64,000 nt of DNA from an uncultured Flavobacteriales bacterium. GTDB lineage: Bacteria > Bacteroidota > Bacteroidia > Flavobacteriales_G > Salibacteraceae. Position numbers and translations under genes: made by a program. Numbering within the stretch: position 1 is the first letter of the stretch; the number at the start of each line of letters is the position of its first letter. The stretch lies in NCBI GenBank assembly GCA_943788145.1, contig CALSPD010000015.1:1-64000 (forward strand). The letters are read 5' to 3'. Positions 37,928 to 47,062 of the stretch are shown piece by piece. The notes below the pieces were generated by a model, which ran no database searches, was not told the origin of the DNA, and saw only the letters and a list, made by a program, of their open reading frames with translations.

Positions 37928-39249
37928 TCCCAAACGAATTCTTTGAGCAGCTTATCTCCCATTTTGGTGAGGAAGTTGCGAATCGTGTTAAGGCCGGATT
38001 CGAGCTAGCTCCAAGCGTTTCTGTACGTATCAATCCATCCAAACCGACCGCTCAGTTTGACCACCAAAAAGCTGTGCCATGGTCAAGCCGAGCTTTCCTA
38101 CTTGATGAACGTCCGGCCTTTTACCTCGATCCACTATTTCATACCGGGACCTACTATGTGCAAGATTCATCGAGCATGGTACTCGAATATGTTTTGAATC
38201 AGATCACTTTTGAAAGCGAGCAAATGCTGGCCTTAGATCTATGTGCGGCACCTGGAGGTAAATCGACCATCATAGCTGACCGTTTGAAGCAAAATGGTTT
38301 TTTGATCGCCAATGAAATCGATGGAAAACGGAATGCCATTTTGCGCGAAAACCTATTGAAATGGGGAAGCACGAACCATGCAGTCACGCAATTACCCGCT
38401 GATAAATTCTCAGATTTAGGTGCCGTATTCGATTTGATTGTGGTTGATGCTCCTTGTTCAGGCGAAGGCATGTTTCGGAAAGACGATTTTGCCATCACGC
38501 AATGGACGCCACAGCTGGTTGAGCAATGCGCGTTAACTCAGCGTGGAATGCTGACAAACATTGCGGAAAGCCTCAAAGAAGGAGGCTATTTAATCTACTC
38601 TACCTGCACGACCAATGTGCAAGAAAACGAAGAGCAAATTCAGCAATTGCTTTCCAATGGATTCGAATTGCGCTTGCCAAAAATGGATGAGTTTAAAAAC
38701 TACATCCAGCCTGCCGAGCAGCATGGCGGCATTTTAGGTTATTATTTATTGCCCGGTATTTCGACCGGAGAAGGTTTATTTATTTCGGTCTTACAAAAAG
38801 TCGATTCGGCTTACGTGAGTCGCAATAAACGTCCGTTCGATTCAGCACCCTTCATTCGAAGTGCGGTATTGCCCTATTCCAACATCGAATTTGAATCGCA
38901 ATGGTCGAAAGGCAACGAAGTTTTTGGATATGATAATGGTCAGGAATTACTACAAAGACTTCCCTCTCATATGCCTTTTAAAACCGTTGGATTGCCCATC
39001 CTTGAAGCAAAAGGACGCGATTTTATACCATCTCATGGATTGGCTATGCACAAGAATTGCACACCCGATGTTGATTTGTCTTTGAATGATGCCTTGAATT
39101 ATCTGAGAAAAGAGCGTATTTCTGCGCCATCAAATGCAGACAACAAATGGATGACGGTTGGGTTTGAACAAATCGCTCTGGGCTGGGTTAAACAAATCCC
39201 CGGAAGATGGAACAACTATTATCCGCAACACTATAGATTAAGAAATTAA
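37912..39249 (+). CDS. RsmF/NOL1-NOP2-Sun family RNA m5C methyltransferase
   Basis: 445 residues. Motifs: ALDLCAAPGGKSTIIADRL (SAM binding) near residue 105, motif IV with the first cysteine in VDAPCSGEGMFRKDD, and motif VI with the nucleophile cysteine in YSTCTTNVQENEEQI. The C-terminal third (YLLPGISTGEGLFISVLQK, LNDALNYLRKER, VGFEQIALGWVKQIPG RWNNYYP) matches the RsmF-type extension with a PUA-like domain. It methylates cytosine C5 in rRNA; the exact position is inferred only. It overlaps aat, and four bases separate it from the ferredoxin gene. Confidence 0.92.
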   Translation: MDEAIIPNEFFEQLISHFGEEVANRVKAGFELAPSVSVRINPSKPTAQFDHQKAVPWSSRAFLLDERPAFYLDPLFHTGTYYVQDSSSMVLEYVLNQITFESEQMLALDLCAAPGGKSTIIADRLKQNGFLIANEIDGKRNAILRENLLKWGSTNHAVTQLPADKFSDLGAVFDLIVVDAPCSGEGMFRKDDFAITQWTPQLVEQCALTQRGMLTNIAESLKEGGYLIYSTCTTNVQENEEQIQQLLSNGFELRLPKMDEFKNYIQPAEQHGGILGYYLLPGISTGEGLFISVLQKVDSAYVSRNKRPFDSAPFIRSAVLPYSNIEFESQWSKGNEVFGYDNGQELLQRLPSHMPFKTVGLPILEAKGRDFIPSHGLAMHKNCTPDVDLSLNDALNYLRKERISAPSNADNKWMTVGFEQIALGWVKQIPGRWNNYYPQHYRLRN

Positions 39250-39253
39250 CACC

Positions 39254-39529
39254 ATGGCTCAAGTAACCATCATTTTAGACGGAAAGGAAACTACGATTGA
39301 AGTTGGCAAAACCGAGAAAATCCTAGACGCAGCGATCAAAGCGGGAATGGATGCTCCTTTCTCGTGCCGCAGTGCAATTTGCTCTACGTGTATGGCTAAA
39401 TTGGAAGAAGGAGAAGTGAATATGGAAATGAACCATGTGTTGACCGATGGTGAAGTGGCGGATGGCTTTATTGTTACTTGTCAATCGCGGCCAGTATCCG
39501 ATAAAGTGCGGATTAGCTATGACGTCTAG
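39254..39529 (+). CDS. Small 2Fe-2S ferredoxin (PaaE C-terminal-like)
   Basis: 91 residues forming a complete plant-type ferredoxin fold. Cluster ligands are in FSCRSAICSTCMAKLEEG (CxxxxCxxC) and the fourth Cys in IVTCQSRPV near residue 80. It resembles the C-terminal domain of PaaE-type reductases but is free-standing here, without a flavin reductase domain. It is a one-electron carrier; its partner is unknown. Its stop shares a CTAG palindrome with the convergent DUF3108 gene. Confidence 0.9.
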   Translation: MAQVTIILDGKETTIEVGKTEKILDAAIKAGMDAPFSCRSAICSTCMAKLEEGEVNMEMNHVLTDGEVADGFIVTCQSRPVSDKVRISYDV

Positions 39530-40326
39530 TCAGCTCCTAGCTTCGCTCTAAGGCCCGTATAGTCAATCAATTCGGCACGAATTGATCCAACCCGAATTTC
39601 GGATTCCACATAAATAGGAATCACGTTTTCATCTTTTGTCACATAAACCTTCATGCGCTCGCCCGATTTGAACAAGGTGCCATTGACCAATAAAGGACTG
39701 AACACATAGCATTCGATTTCTCCGTATTCACTGTGCTTATAGGTATCTACACCGAGATATCGAATGAATAATTCATGCGTTTCCCTATCGATAAACATAT
39801 TTATCGGCACTTTCTGATCGATTTCAAAACTTTCGTAGTCAAGGTTACGGGCATGGTAAATCATGGACAAGACATCGAAGCTGCCATCAACTAAGGTGGA
39901 AGTATCCACTTGAAGCGGCTTCTCTTTTATTTTCAGCACAGAAAAAATTGCGTTTTTAGAATAATCAAACACGCAATCTTCCACGAAATAGTGGTCTCCT
40001 TCACTTACGTCCCTTCGAAACCGATAGGGTCTTATGTCGATTGGATTTACGTATGATTCATATCGATCTACGACCTTATAAAACCAATCATAGCGTTTGT
40101 GTGTTCCTCCCTCGCCTATAAACTTCAAACATTGCTTTCCTCTATGTTCGGCCGACTCGACACTAAAACTGACATCGCCCGCCACGACCCACACTCCCAT
40201 GAGGTAATAATAAACGCCATAGGTTAATTTCTCCCCCGATTGAAATCGATTAACCTGGGCTTCAACTCTATTGAAAAAAAGCGAAAGCAGCAAGGTGGTC
40301 GCGATGATTATCGAAGTAATTCGCAT
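39526..40326 (-). CDS. DUF3108 domain-containing secreted protein
   Basis: 266 residues with a signal peptide (SIIIATTLLLSLFFNRVEAQ) and DUF3108 features: FQSGEKLTYGVYYYLMGVWV, KVVDRYESYVNPIDIRPYRF, FDVLSMIYHARNLDYES, and VYVTKDENVIPIYVESEIRVG. Members are predicted periplasmic beta-rich proteins of unknown function that may bind lipids. It lies 21 bases downstream of the S41 protease and is probably in its operon. Confidence 0.88.
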   Translation of the reverse strand: MRITSIIIATTLLLSLFFNRVEAQVNRFQSGEKLTYGVYYYLMGVWVVAGDVSFSVESAEHRGKQCLKFIGEGGTHKRYDWFYKVVDRYESYVNPIDIRPYRFRRDVSEGDHYFVEDCVFDYSKNAIFSVLKIKEKPLQVDTSTLVDGSFDVLSMIYHARNLDYESFEIDQKVPINMFIDRETHELFIRYLGVDTYKHSEYGEIECYVFSPLLVNGTLFKSGERMKVYVTKDENVIPIYVESEIRVGSIRAELIDYTGLRAKLGAD

Positions 40327-40347
40327 GAACTCGATTTTTGTCCCATG

Positions 40348-41925
40348 CTATTTCAAGCCGAGTTCTTTAAACGTATCGTTTTGAATGTCGTCAATTGCCT
40401 TATGAATCATCTCATCGTAGGATGCAATCACATAAAAGTGGTCTTCATAACCGAAGTAGAATCGAGCAATAAGTGTTTTCATGACTTCATTCAAATCAAT
40501 CTTTGCTGCTTCAAACTCTTCGTCCGAACAGATATCTCCTCTTTTGGAAGCGGCCATCCTGACTTCGTTTAACAACGTTTCTGGAACAATAAATTTTGAT
40601 GTATATCCTTGAACACTCGGGTAAATTGACAATTCATCGGAATGCGAATCAACGTAGTCCAGCGCTGTTCTAACATGAAGTCCCGATTTAACTAAACTCC
40701 GCATAAATGGGCTAGATTTTGAAGAATCTGCTGGCACAAATACGTCAGGAATAATACCACCCCCACCGTATACCTTCCTTCTTGCAGGCGTGTAATAGAC
40801 AAGGCTGTCGTTAATCTCAATGGAATCAGCAGAATAGAGTTCACCCGACTCTTTTCTTTTTCGACCTTCACTTTTGTACGCCTTCAAGCCTTCATCATAA
40901 GGTCGCTGAATGCTTCTACCTGTTGGCGTATAATACCGTGAAATAGTCATTCTCATGGCCGATCCATCATCAAATTCAACGGTGCGCTGAACTAATCCTT
41001 TTCCGTACGATCTGCGCCCCATGATTAAAGCTCGATCTAGATCTTGCAAGGCACCAGCTACCACTTCGCTAGCCGATGCTGAATTCTCATCGATTAAAAC
41101 CACCAAATCACCACGTGTAAATCGCCCACCCGAAGTGCTAAATGTTTCTTTTCGCGACTGATGCGTGCCTTCGGTATATACAAGCAACCTTCGATCGGGT
41201 ATAAACTCATCCAAGATTTTTACAGCTACGTTCAGGTAGCCACCGCTGTTTCCTCTAAGATCGAAAACCAAATGCTTCATTCCACTCGACCTCAATTTGT
41301 CCATCTCGGCACGAAAGTCAGTCAGACTGGTTGAACTAAAGCGGCTGAATTTGATGTAACCAATATGATCTTCTAAAAGAAACGCAGCTGGCACACTGGA
41401 CACTTTAATGTTATCCCGTTCTAAAACAATTTCCAATCGCTCCTTCCCCCCATTCCGGAAAATGCTGACAGGTTCATTCATGTTTTCATCGCTTTTTAGA
41501 AAACGAGACATTTCACCAGAAGAAAGCTTCTTCCCTGCGATGGTGTCTTTGCCAATGGCAATAAATTGATCTCCGCGCTTTATGCCACCTCGTTCAGACG
41601 GGCTAGAAGGCATTACTTCCAGTACAGTCATAGTGTCAAGTATGATCTGATATCGAATGCCCACGCCTTTAAAATTGCCTTTTAACGGCTCCGTTGCCGC
41701 TATATATTGACTGGGATTCATATAAACCGAATGCGGGTCTAATTCTTCCAGCATGGACCGAATACCCTTTTCAAGTAAAGTAGAAGTTTCAACGCTATCT
41801 ACATAACGTTCGTTCAGGCTGTTAAGGAAAAGACTTAGCTTTTCAACATCCTTGCTTACATCATTTTGACCGGTTAAGGAAAGTGCGAAGAATGAAAACG
41901 AGAAAAAAAGTGCGAATACTTTCAT
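40348..41925 (-). CDS. S41 family C-terminal processing peptidase (CtpA-like)
   Basis: 525 residues. Signal peptide (LFFSFSFFALSLTGQ), N-terminal helical cap (YVDSVETSTLLEKGIRSML), PDZ domain (FKGVGIRYQIILDTMTVLEV, GGIKRGDQFIAIG), then the protease core: LVFDLRGNSGGYLNVAVKI. The Ser is in DENSASASEVVAGALQD and the Lys in GRRSYGKGLVQ. A C-terminal helical domain follows. It is a periplasmic Ser/Lys protease that trims the C-termini of envelope proteins. It heads a leftward pair with DUF3108. Confidence 0.94.
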   Translation of the reverse strand: MKVFALFFSFSFFALSLTGQNDVSKDVEKLSLFLNSLNERYVDSVETSTLLEKGIRSMLEELDPHSVYMNPSQYIAATEPLKGNFKGVGIRYQIILDTMTVLEVMPSSPSERGGIKRGDQFIAIGKDTIAGKKLSSGEMSRFLKSDENMNEPVSIFRNGGKERLEIVLERDNIKVSSVPAAFLLEDHIGYIKFSRFSSTSLTDFRAEMDKLRSSGMKHLVFDLRGNSGGYLNVAVKILDEFIPDRRLLVYTEGTHQSRKETFSTSGGRFTRGDLVVLIDENSASASEVVAGALQDLDRALIMGRRSYGKGLVQRTVEFDDGSAMRMTISRYYTPTGRSIQRPYDEGLKAYKSEGRKRKESGELYSADSIEINDSLVYYTPARRKVYGGGGIIPDVFVPADSSKSSPFMRSLVKSGLHVRTALDYVDSHSDELSIYPSVQGYTSKFIVPETLLNEVRMAASKRGDICSDEEFEAAKIDLNEVMKTLIARFYFGYEDHFYVIASYDEMIHKAIDDIQNDTFKELGLK

Positions 41926-42006
41926 TTGGAGTGAACGTATCGAAGTTAACGAATATTGAGACGGAAGGTTTTTAATGAATCGTGATTTTAGAATCTTTAT
42001 GAAGCA

Positions 42007-43047
42007 TTATTTGTGCTTAAGCACCAAAATGACCGGTAAATGATCCGAATAGCCACCAAAATACTTGGTTCCGCCATAAGTCCGACTTGGGAAAAACTTC
42101 TGATCACTAGAACTTTCGTATAGCATCCAGTCTTTTTTCACGAAGCCTACAAGATCTTGACTAGTTGAATATTCTAATGAATTAGCAAGTAAATTTTTGC
42201 TCACGAGCATTTGATCCAAAACACCCCATTCCCCTTTGTAGACATAGGAACCAGCTTCCGTATCTTCAAATGCGGCACACAAATTCACCAAACAAGGCCC
42301 CTTGTCGCAATTGCTAAGCGCCAGCATACTTTCATTCGAAGGATGATCATTAAAATCACCCATTACCATAAAAGCTGCATTCGGAGTGGTTTTATTCAAT
42401 TCGAATAAATGCTTGGAAAGGGCTTCCGAAGCCATCATTCGTTTCCAATTCGATTCTTCTTCGCCCCCATATCGAGATGGCCAATGATTAACAAACACAT
42501 AGAATTCAAAGTGACTATTTGCCACAATAAATTTAGCCCAAAGCACACCTCTAGTCGGCCGTTCATCTTCTCCCAAATCGATGGGAATAAGCCCAGAGTC
42601 TAGTATGGATAACCGGCTTCGGTCATAAAGTATGGCATTATCAATTCCTCGCTCGTCTGGAGATTCTATATGAAAAACACCAAATGTCTTGGGCGCCACT
42701 TGTGTAGCCAAATGAACTACTACAGCCCGATTCTCGACTTCACATAATCCTAAAATATCAGGCAGATCATTATCAAATGCGGATTTTACAACGCGACTAA
42801 GATTGGTCAGTTTTTCTTGATACCGTTCCGAATTATAAGCTAACTCACTCGAAGGCGTAAATTCTTCGTCTGCAGTTAATGGATTATCAAGAGTGTCAAA
42901 GAGGTTCTCAACGTTGTAGAACATAATGTTTAACGTGGCCTCTTGAGCAGCAACGGTACATTGCTGAACCATTAAAAATAGAATCGGGCAAATTTTTGCA
43001 ATAAAAAAGGTGGCTCTAAGACCACCTTCCTTTTTTTCAAAACACAT
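42007..43047 (-). CDS. Endonuclease/exonuclease/phosphatase family protein, secreted
   Basis: 346 residues from ATG 43047. EEP motifs: LNIMFYNVENLFDT, LGLCEVENRAVV (metal-binding Glu), FYVFVNHWPSRYGG, FMVMGDFNDHPS and GYSDHLPVILVL (Asp-His). It probably hydrolyses phosphodiester or phosphomonoester bonds in DNA, lipids or nucleotides outside the cytoplasm. The segment IAKICPILFLMVQQCTVAAQ acts as signal peptide. The first 15 codons lie inside a terminator hairpin for the upstream gene, so the start is uncertain: translation may begin at ATG 43047, four bases after that gene's stop, or at a rarer codon further in. Confidence 0.85.
   Translation of the reverse strand: MCFEKKEGGLRATFFIAKICPILFLMVQQCTVAAQEATLNIMFYNVENLFDTLDNPLTADEEFTPSSELAYNSERYQEKLTNLSRVVKSAFDNDLPDILGLCEVENRAVVVHLATQVAPKTFGVFHIESPDERGIDNAILYDRSRLSILDSGLIPIDLGEDERPTRGVLWAKFIVANSHFEFYVFVNHWPSRYGGEEESNWKRMMASEALSKHLFELNKTTPNAAFMVMGDFNDHPSNESMLALSNCDKGPCLVNLCAAFEDTEAGSYVYKGEWGVLDQMLVSKNLLANSLEYSTSQDLVGFVKKDWMLYESSSDQKFFPSRTYGGTKYFGGYSDHLPVILVLKHK
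43003..43026 (-). terminator. Terminator hairpin overlapping the EEP gene start
   Basis: On the minus strand GGTGGT-CTTAGA-GCCACC is followed by six T. It lies 25 bases after the stop of the small Cys-rich gene and within codons 7-15 of the EEP ORF, so readthrough or translation could decide expression of the nuclease. Confidence 0.6.
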
Positions 43048-43050
43048 GGA

Positions 43051-43332
43051 TTACAATCCTGAGTTCGTTTTCTTAGTTGCTTTTGCATCCTTGCGTGGCT
43101 CGGTTGCCGCGCTTGTAGAGATCGTTGCTTTTGGAGCTTCGCCATCTACAGCTGCGCTAGCCTTTGCATCTGAACAGCCTTTAGAAGCTTCAGCATGAGC
43201 ACAACAGGCAGCTTTGTCTTTTTTACCGCAACTTGCTTTAGATTCAGTTGCTTTTGTCGAAGATTCAGCTGTTTGTGAAAAACCTGCTACAGAGAAAATC
43301 ATGCAAGCAGCGATAATAATTGATTGTTTCAT
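43051..43332 (-). CDS. Small secreted Ala/Lys/Cys-rich protein
   Basis: 93 residues. Signal peptide (IIIAACMIFSVAGFSQ), then a low-complexity chain of Ala, Lys, Ser and Thr with five cysteines (ASCGKKDKAACCAHAEASKG and CSDAKA). The CC, His and Cys spacing could bind a metal or form disulfides, but no family is recognised. A terminator follows. It is five bases downstream of the OmpA/SPOR-type gene's stop and so may share a transcript with it. Confidence 0.65.
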   Translation of the reverse strand: MKQSIIIAACMIFSVAGFSQTAESSTKATESKASCGKKDKAACCAHAEASKGCSDAKASAAVDGEAPKATISTSAATEPRKDAKATKKTNSGL

Positions 43333-43337
43333 TTTTT

Positions 43338-45527
43338 TTATTTTAAAAGTTGTATTCCTTCAGTAGCGGAAATAATTCGCCCTTCATATTCTGCAATGAC
43401 GAACGAGCCCTCAAACCCTTGCGAAATTAGCTCATTCATATAGGTTTCGGCATCTCCAAAATTGTTAAATTCTCCTGTCATATAACGCACCGCTCCGGCA
43501 TCACCATCACGTTGATCAATTCGACCAAGGTCCATCATCTTGTTCAAGACATCCGTTGGAATTTGACCAACATAAGAACCAATTTGAACCTTGAATTTGA
43601 CTTTTCCAAAATTCTTGGCAAACTCTGGTGCGCCAGCTGAAGTTGATGGAATGTCTCCGTTTGATTCAAGCGTAGCTCGTTGTCCATTTTTAAATGGAAT
43701 TACGTGAGAACCGTCAAAACCACGTTCTATCATGTCTATCTTTCTAGACGCTACTTGTTTGTAGCTTGTTACTGCGCCAACATAGTATCGAGTCAAACCA
43801 TCAGATGTGGTAATTACTATTAAATCGTCAATCCCTTCGAAGACATCTTTTGAAAGCTTGTTGGCATAAGCACCAATCTGCACGCGATATACGGTTTGAC
43901 CTCCAAATGCCGCGTCATCAGCTCTAGAAACGCTACGCTCGTCAATTGGTCTATCCAACGTATACTCACTTTTGTTCAAAATGAGTCTTTTTGCAGGTGG
44001 CAAGGATTTGTTTTTTCGGATTGCCTCTTCAACAGACATACCTAAATTTTTATTCGAAAGCATATCCTGCTCCACTCCGGTCACTTTAGAAGTTTTACCA
44101 GAAGCGTTCGTTGTTGTTATTCCTGATGTGGAAATACCCGCGGTTTCAAGTTCCATGCGTTTTTGCAATGCATCCGGCAAATTGTCAATTCCAGTGAGCT
44201 CAATAATCGTTTTACCATTCTCATCTACACGAGTCGTTACTTCTGGCATTCCGAGTAAAACATTCGCTAAACTGTCGTCTACACCACCCTCAAATTCACC
44301 AATTTTAACCGTATAGCTAGCCTTCTTTCGCTTTGTTTTTCGCTCCGCTGTTTCTTCTGAATACGATGTAGAAGTATATTGAGAATAATCACCCGATTCA
44401 TCCGTCCACTCAAGATATAACGCTTCAAAATCAGCATCAGTTAAGGCAATACCGCTCGAATCAACAATAGAGCCTGGTGCTGAATTCAATTCCGCATCTA
44501 AATAGTCAGCCACACCGTCACCATCACTATCTAATGGACACCCCTTGCTATCCACTTCAACGCCTAATGGAGTATCGGGGCAATCATCCAAAAAGTCAGC
44601 AATACTATCCTGATCGGTATCAGCATTGTCACCTCCAGAAAAATCAGGAGCCTCTTCATGAGGCACGGGAGTTAAATCGTATGTCAATCGAACAAAGGTG
44701 TGTAAGAACTTATCCGTTTGCTTGTTTCCAGCCCGAATCCCCCTTGATTCAGGAGTTATTCCGTCAATGTAATCTGTAAATGTCCAATGGTATTCCAACC
44801 CCATTTTCATACTCATCTTATTGTTAAGCAGAAGGTTGAAACCAGCACCTGCAGGTATTGCAAACGATCGTTCCGGATAATCACCAAATGCGTCTTGATT
44901 GGCATTCCTTATATCAGTCTCATACGTATAATCACGGGTTATTTCTTGCGCAAGGCCTGATTCTTTACTTGTCTCAGAAATATTTCGGATGGTTCCGTCA
45001 TCCCAGTAGTAATATGTGTTACCATATGAATCCAAAAGATCCGTTTTAGACTGGAACTCAAATACCTCAAAACCCAGCGAAATGAATGGCTCCAACTTCC
45101 GAGTATCCTTAAAGAATTGATCAAAGTTGTAAGATAAAGCCATCCCTCCAGCCGTTATTTGGCTTCTGAAGTTCAAATTCCGAACTAGCGTGCGTTCATC
45201 TGCTCCAATGGAACCATAAAGCATAAAAAAGTTCAGATCAAGATAATCATTCAGGGATTGAGCAGCATTTACATGAACTGCTGTGCGATTCTGAAATGGA
45301 TTTAGATACCCTCGAGTGGCAATGAGATCGCCTTGGTAGTTCATCATTCCCACTCCCACGGATATTTTCGGTCGAATGTGCCATTGCTTGACTGCCACTG
45401 TATCTTCAGCCACCCTCGGAGACACACCAGTCGCAGCTACTTCCTGTCCAGAAAGGTCCGTGCAAACGCCTCCTAGCAGTGCAATTAAACAAAAAGATAA
45501 AACCTTTGAACGTAGAGTTAGGGTCAT
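43338..45527 (-). CDS. Outer-membrane barrel protein with thrombospondin type 3 repeats and two SPOR-like domains
   Basis: 729 residues from ATG 45527, giving MTLTLRSKVLSFCLIALLGG as signal peptide. Residues about 40-290 form an outer-membrane barrel (ISVGVGMMNYQGDLIATRG, MALSYNFDQFFKDTRKLEPF, MSMKMGLEYHWTFTDYIDG). Calcium-binding thrombospondin type 3 repeats follow (DNADTDQDSIADFLDDCPD, DSDGDGVADYLD). The C-terminal half contains a Lys/Thr-rich linker and two SPOR-like units (VYRVQIGAYANKLSKDVF and KFKVQIGSYVGQIPTDVL). It probably links the outer membrane to peptidoglycan or works in polysaccharide sensing. The gene is intact. Confidence 0.82.
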   Translation of the reverse strand: MTLTLRSKVLSFCLIALLGGVCTDLSGQEVAATGVSPRVAEDTVAVKQWHIRPKISVGVGMMNYQGDLIATRGYLNPFQNRTAVHVNAAQSLNDYLDLNFFMLYGSIGADERTLVRNLNFRSQITAGGMALSYNFDQFFKDTRKLEPFISLGFEVFEFQSKTDLLDSYGNTYYYWDDGTIRNISETSKESGLAQEITRDYTYETDIRNANQDAFGDYPERSFAIPAGAGFNLLLNNKMSMKMGLEYHWTFTDYIDGITPESRGIRAGNKQTDKFLHTFVRLTYDLTPVPHEEAPDFSGGDNADTDQDSIADFLDDCPDTPLGVEVDSKGCPLDSDGDGVADYLDAELNSAPGSIVDSSGIALTDADFEALYLEWTDESGDYSQYTSTSYSEETAERKTKRKKASYTVKIGEFEGGVDDSLANVLLGMPEVTTRVDENGKTIIELTGIDNLPDALQKRMELETAGISTSGITTTNASGKTSKVTGVEQDMLSNKNLGMSVEEAIRKNKSLPPAKRLILNKSEYTLDRPIDERSVSRADDAAFGGQTVYRVQIGAYANKLSKDVFEGIDDLIVITTSDGLTRYYVGAVTSYKQVASRKIDMIERGFDGSHVIPFKNGQRATLESNGDIPSTSAGAPEFAKNFGKVKFKVQIGSYVGQIPTDVLNKMMDLGRIDQRDGDAGAVRYMTGEFNNFGDAETYMNELISQGFEGSFVIAEYEGRIISATEGIQLLK

Positions 45528-45599
45528 TCGCGTTCCGAAAATATTAGCCGCTAATGTAATGAATGACGGAACACGCAGCAATTAATTCATTATCTGCGC

Positions 45600-46961
45600 T
45601 TATTTGAACCATTTCTGGTTCGAAATCATGAGGGCCTCTTGAACCGTAATTCGCTCACCTGCATTGTAGGCGGTCACGAATGGGCCAGGAAAATTATGTC
45701 CTGATTGGTTAATTGATTCTCGCTTATCGCGAGCGCCTTTATACTCACCAAATTGTCCCGTAGTATATTTCACCCAACCTTCGTGATTTTCAATTAAATA
45801 AGGCTCCTTAAAGGTGTAGGTTTTCCGAAGAAATTCTTCTGAAACTAATTTCTTACCCGCAACTATCTGAACCTTATAACTCACACCAGTCTCAGGATTT
45901 GGAATAACGGACGGCTTGCCCTCTGTTTTACTCACCATCATTTTATCGCCTTTATCTTTTGGCGATGGTTCCGTTTTAACGACCGCTTCTTCCTTCTTAG
46001 GAGGTTTTGGAGTTTCTACTGCAGCAATTTCTTCTGTTTTAACAGGCTCTTCCACAACCGGAACAGCTGCTGCAATTGTTGGCTCCTCTACCTTAACCTC
46101 AGCGGGAATGGGTTCTTTATTAGAAGGTGTAGTGCTAGCCACTGGCAGTTCTTCAATTGGAGCGCCACCTAAAACAGCTACCGTTTTCGTTTCATTCTCA
46201 TCAAGAAAGGAGAAATTACCTTCCATGGCCGATAGGCTCGTTGAAATGTCCTTATCGCTTTTGACATTGTAGGAAACTGAAACGATTTCTCCATCAGGAA
46301 TTGCCATCCAAACAAACTTCGCTTTGTCGTCAACTTGACTAAAAACTGCCCTGCTATTGTTCGCCACTTTAGCTTCGGCCCCTGCCGGTAAGTATTCTTC
46401 CAGTTTCGCGAACCCCTCAATTCCTGCCTTTTTTATAGAAAGGGTAACCTCGTATTCATTTGCCCCGAGGTCTTTTACTGTACGATTCACGTTTGCAATG
46501 GCCGGAACTTTAACTACAATCGGCTCATCCGAAATGACTTTTATCGGAATATTGGGTATGTCGTAACTTCTTCTTTCATTATCCTCAATATAAGAGAACT
46601 TACCTTCTATCATTCCCAGTTCTGGTGCCGCATCTGACGCTGTTAGCGCGTAACTCACGGTTACTTTATCGGACTCGGGAATTGCCATCCAGATGAATTT
46701 CACTTTACCATCTGCAAAAGTGAAAGAGGCATCAGCTGTTTCCACTGGTTGAGCGACAAATCCAGCAGGTATGTTTTGTTGAAATTTCGCAAATCCAAAG
46801 ATCGCCCCTTTAGTAATCGCAACTTCTATTATATAGGTTGAGTCAACAATGAACGAAGATGACTCGGGAAGTTTGGTTTCAATTTTAATATCAGCAGGCA
46901 ATAATGCTGTGATAATGATAAAAGAAAGCAGATTAAGTAATACGATTATTTGCTTTAGCAT
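45600..46961 (-). CDS. Envelope protein with duplicated beta domain, Pro/Glu linker and SPOR-like C-terminus
   Basis: 453 residues with a signal peptide (IIVLLNLLSFIIITALLPA). Two copies of a 130-residue beta domain follow. Copy 1 (residues 40-160) has GFAKFQQNIPAGF, KFIWMAIPESDKVTVSY and IEGKFSYIEDNE. Copy 2 (170-275) has GFAKLEEYLPAGAE, KFVWMAIPDGEIVSVSY and MEGNFSFLDENE. Then comes an acidic/proline linker (VEEP, TEE and KPPKKEE motifs) and a SPOR-like end (VSYKVQIVAGKKLVSEEFL, GWVKYTTGQFGEYKGARD). It resembles periplasm-spanning proteins. It is next to another SPOR-type gene, which suggests a shared envelope role. Confidence 0.75.
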   Translation of the reverse strand: MLKQIIVLLNLLSFIIITALLPADIKIETKLPESSSFIVDSTYIIEVAITKGAIFGFAKFQQNIPAGFVAQPVETADASFTFADGKVKFIWMAIPESDKVTVSYALTASDAAPELGMIEGKFSYIEDNERRSYDIPNIPIKVISDEPIVVKVPAIANVNRTVKDLGANEYEVTLSIKKAGIEGFAKLEEYLPAGAEAKVANNSRAVFSQVDDKAKFVWMAIPDGEIVSVSYNVKSDKDISTSLSAMEGNFSFLDENETKTVAVLGGAPIEELPVASTTPSNKEPIPAEVKVEEPTIAAAVPVVEEPVKTEEIAAVETPKPPKKEEAVVKTEPSPKDKGDKMMVSKTEGKPSVIPNPETGVSYKVQIVAGKKLVSEEFLRKTYTFKEPYLIENHEGWVKYTTGQFGEYKGARDKRESINQSGHNFPGPFVTAYNAGERITVQEALMISNQKWFK

Positions 46962-46962
46962 T

Positions 46963-46990
46963 ATTCCAAGAGGTTATGATTCCTTGGAAT
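46963..46990 (-). promoter_or_regulatory. Stem-loop in the 5' leader of the duplicated-domain protein
   Basis: A perfect 8-base inverted repeat, ATTCCAAG / CTTGGAAT, with a 12-base loop ends one base before the ATG at 46961. With the -7 element just upstream, the mRNA would begin near the first arm. Confidence 0.45.
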
Positions 46991-46991
46991 A

Positions 46992-46999
46992 CAAATCTA
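46992..46999 (-). promoter_or_regulatory. -7 element TAGATTTG
   Basis: Read leftward, TAGATTTG matches TAnnTTTG 30 bases before the ATG at 46961. No TTG at N19-21 was found. Confidence 0.4.
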
Positions 47000-47062
47000 C
47001 CCGAGCATATAGGGGGCTAAACTCTCTGGCCGTGCAATTACAAACAGAAATTTGTTAATTGG

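Noticed and set aside
43010-46570. Several plus-strand ORFs over 43-46.5 kb
   Set aside because: They are antisense shadows of the intact SPOR-type genes, with no promoter or conserved motif.
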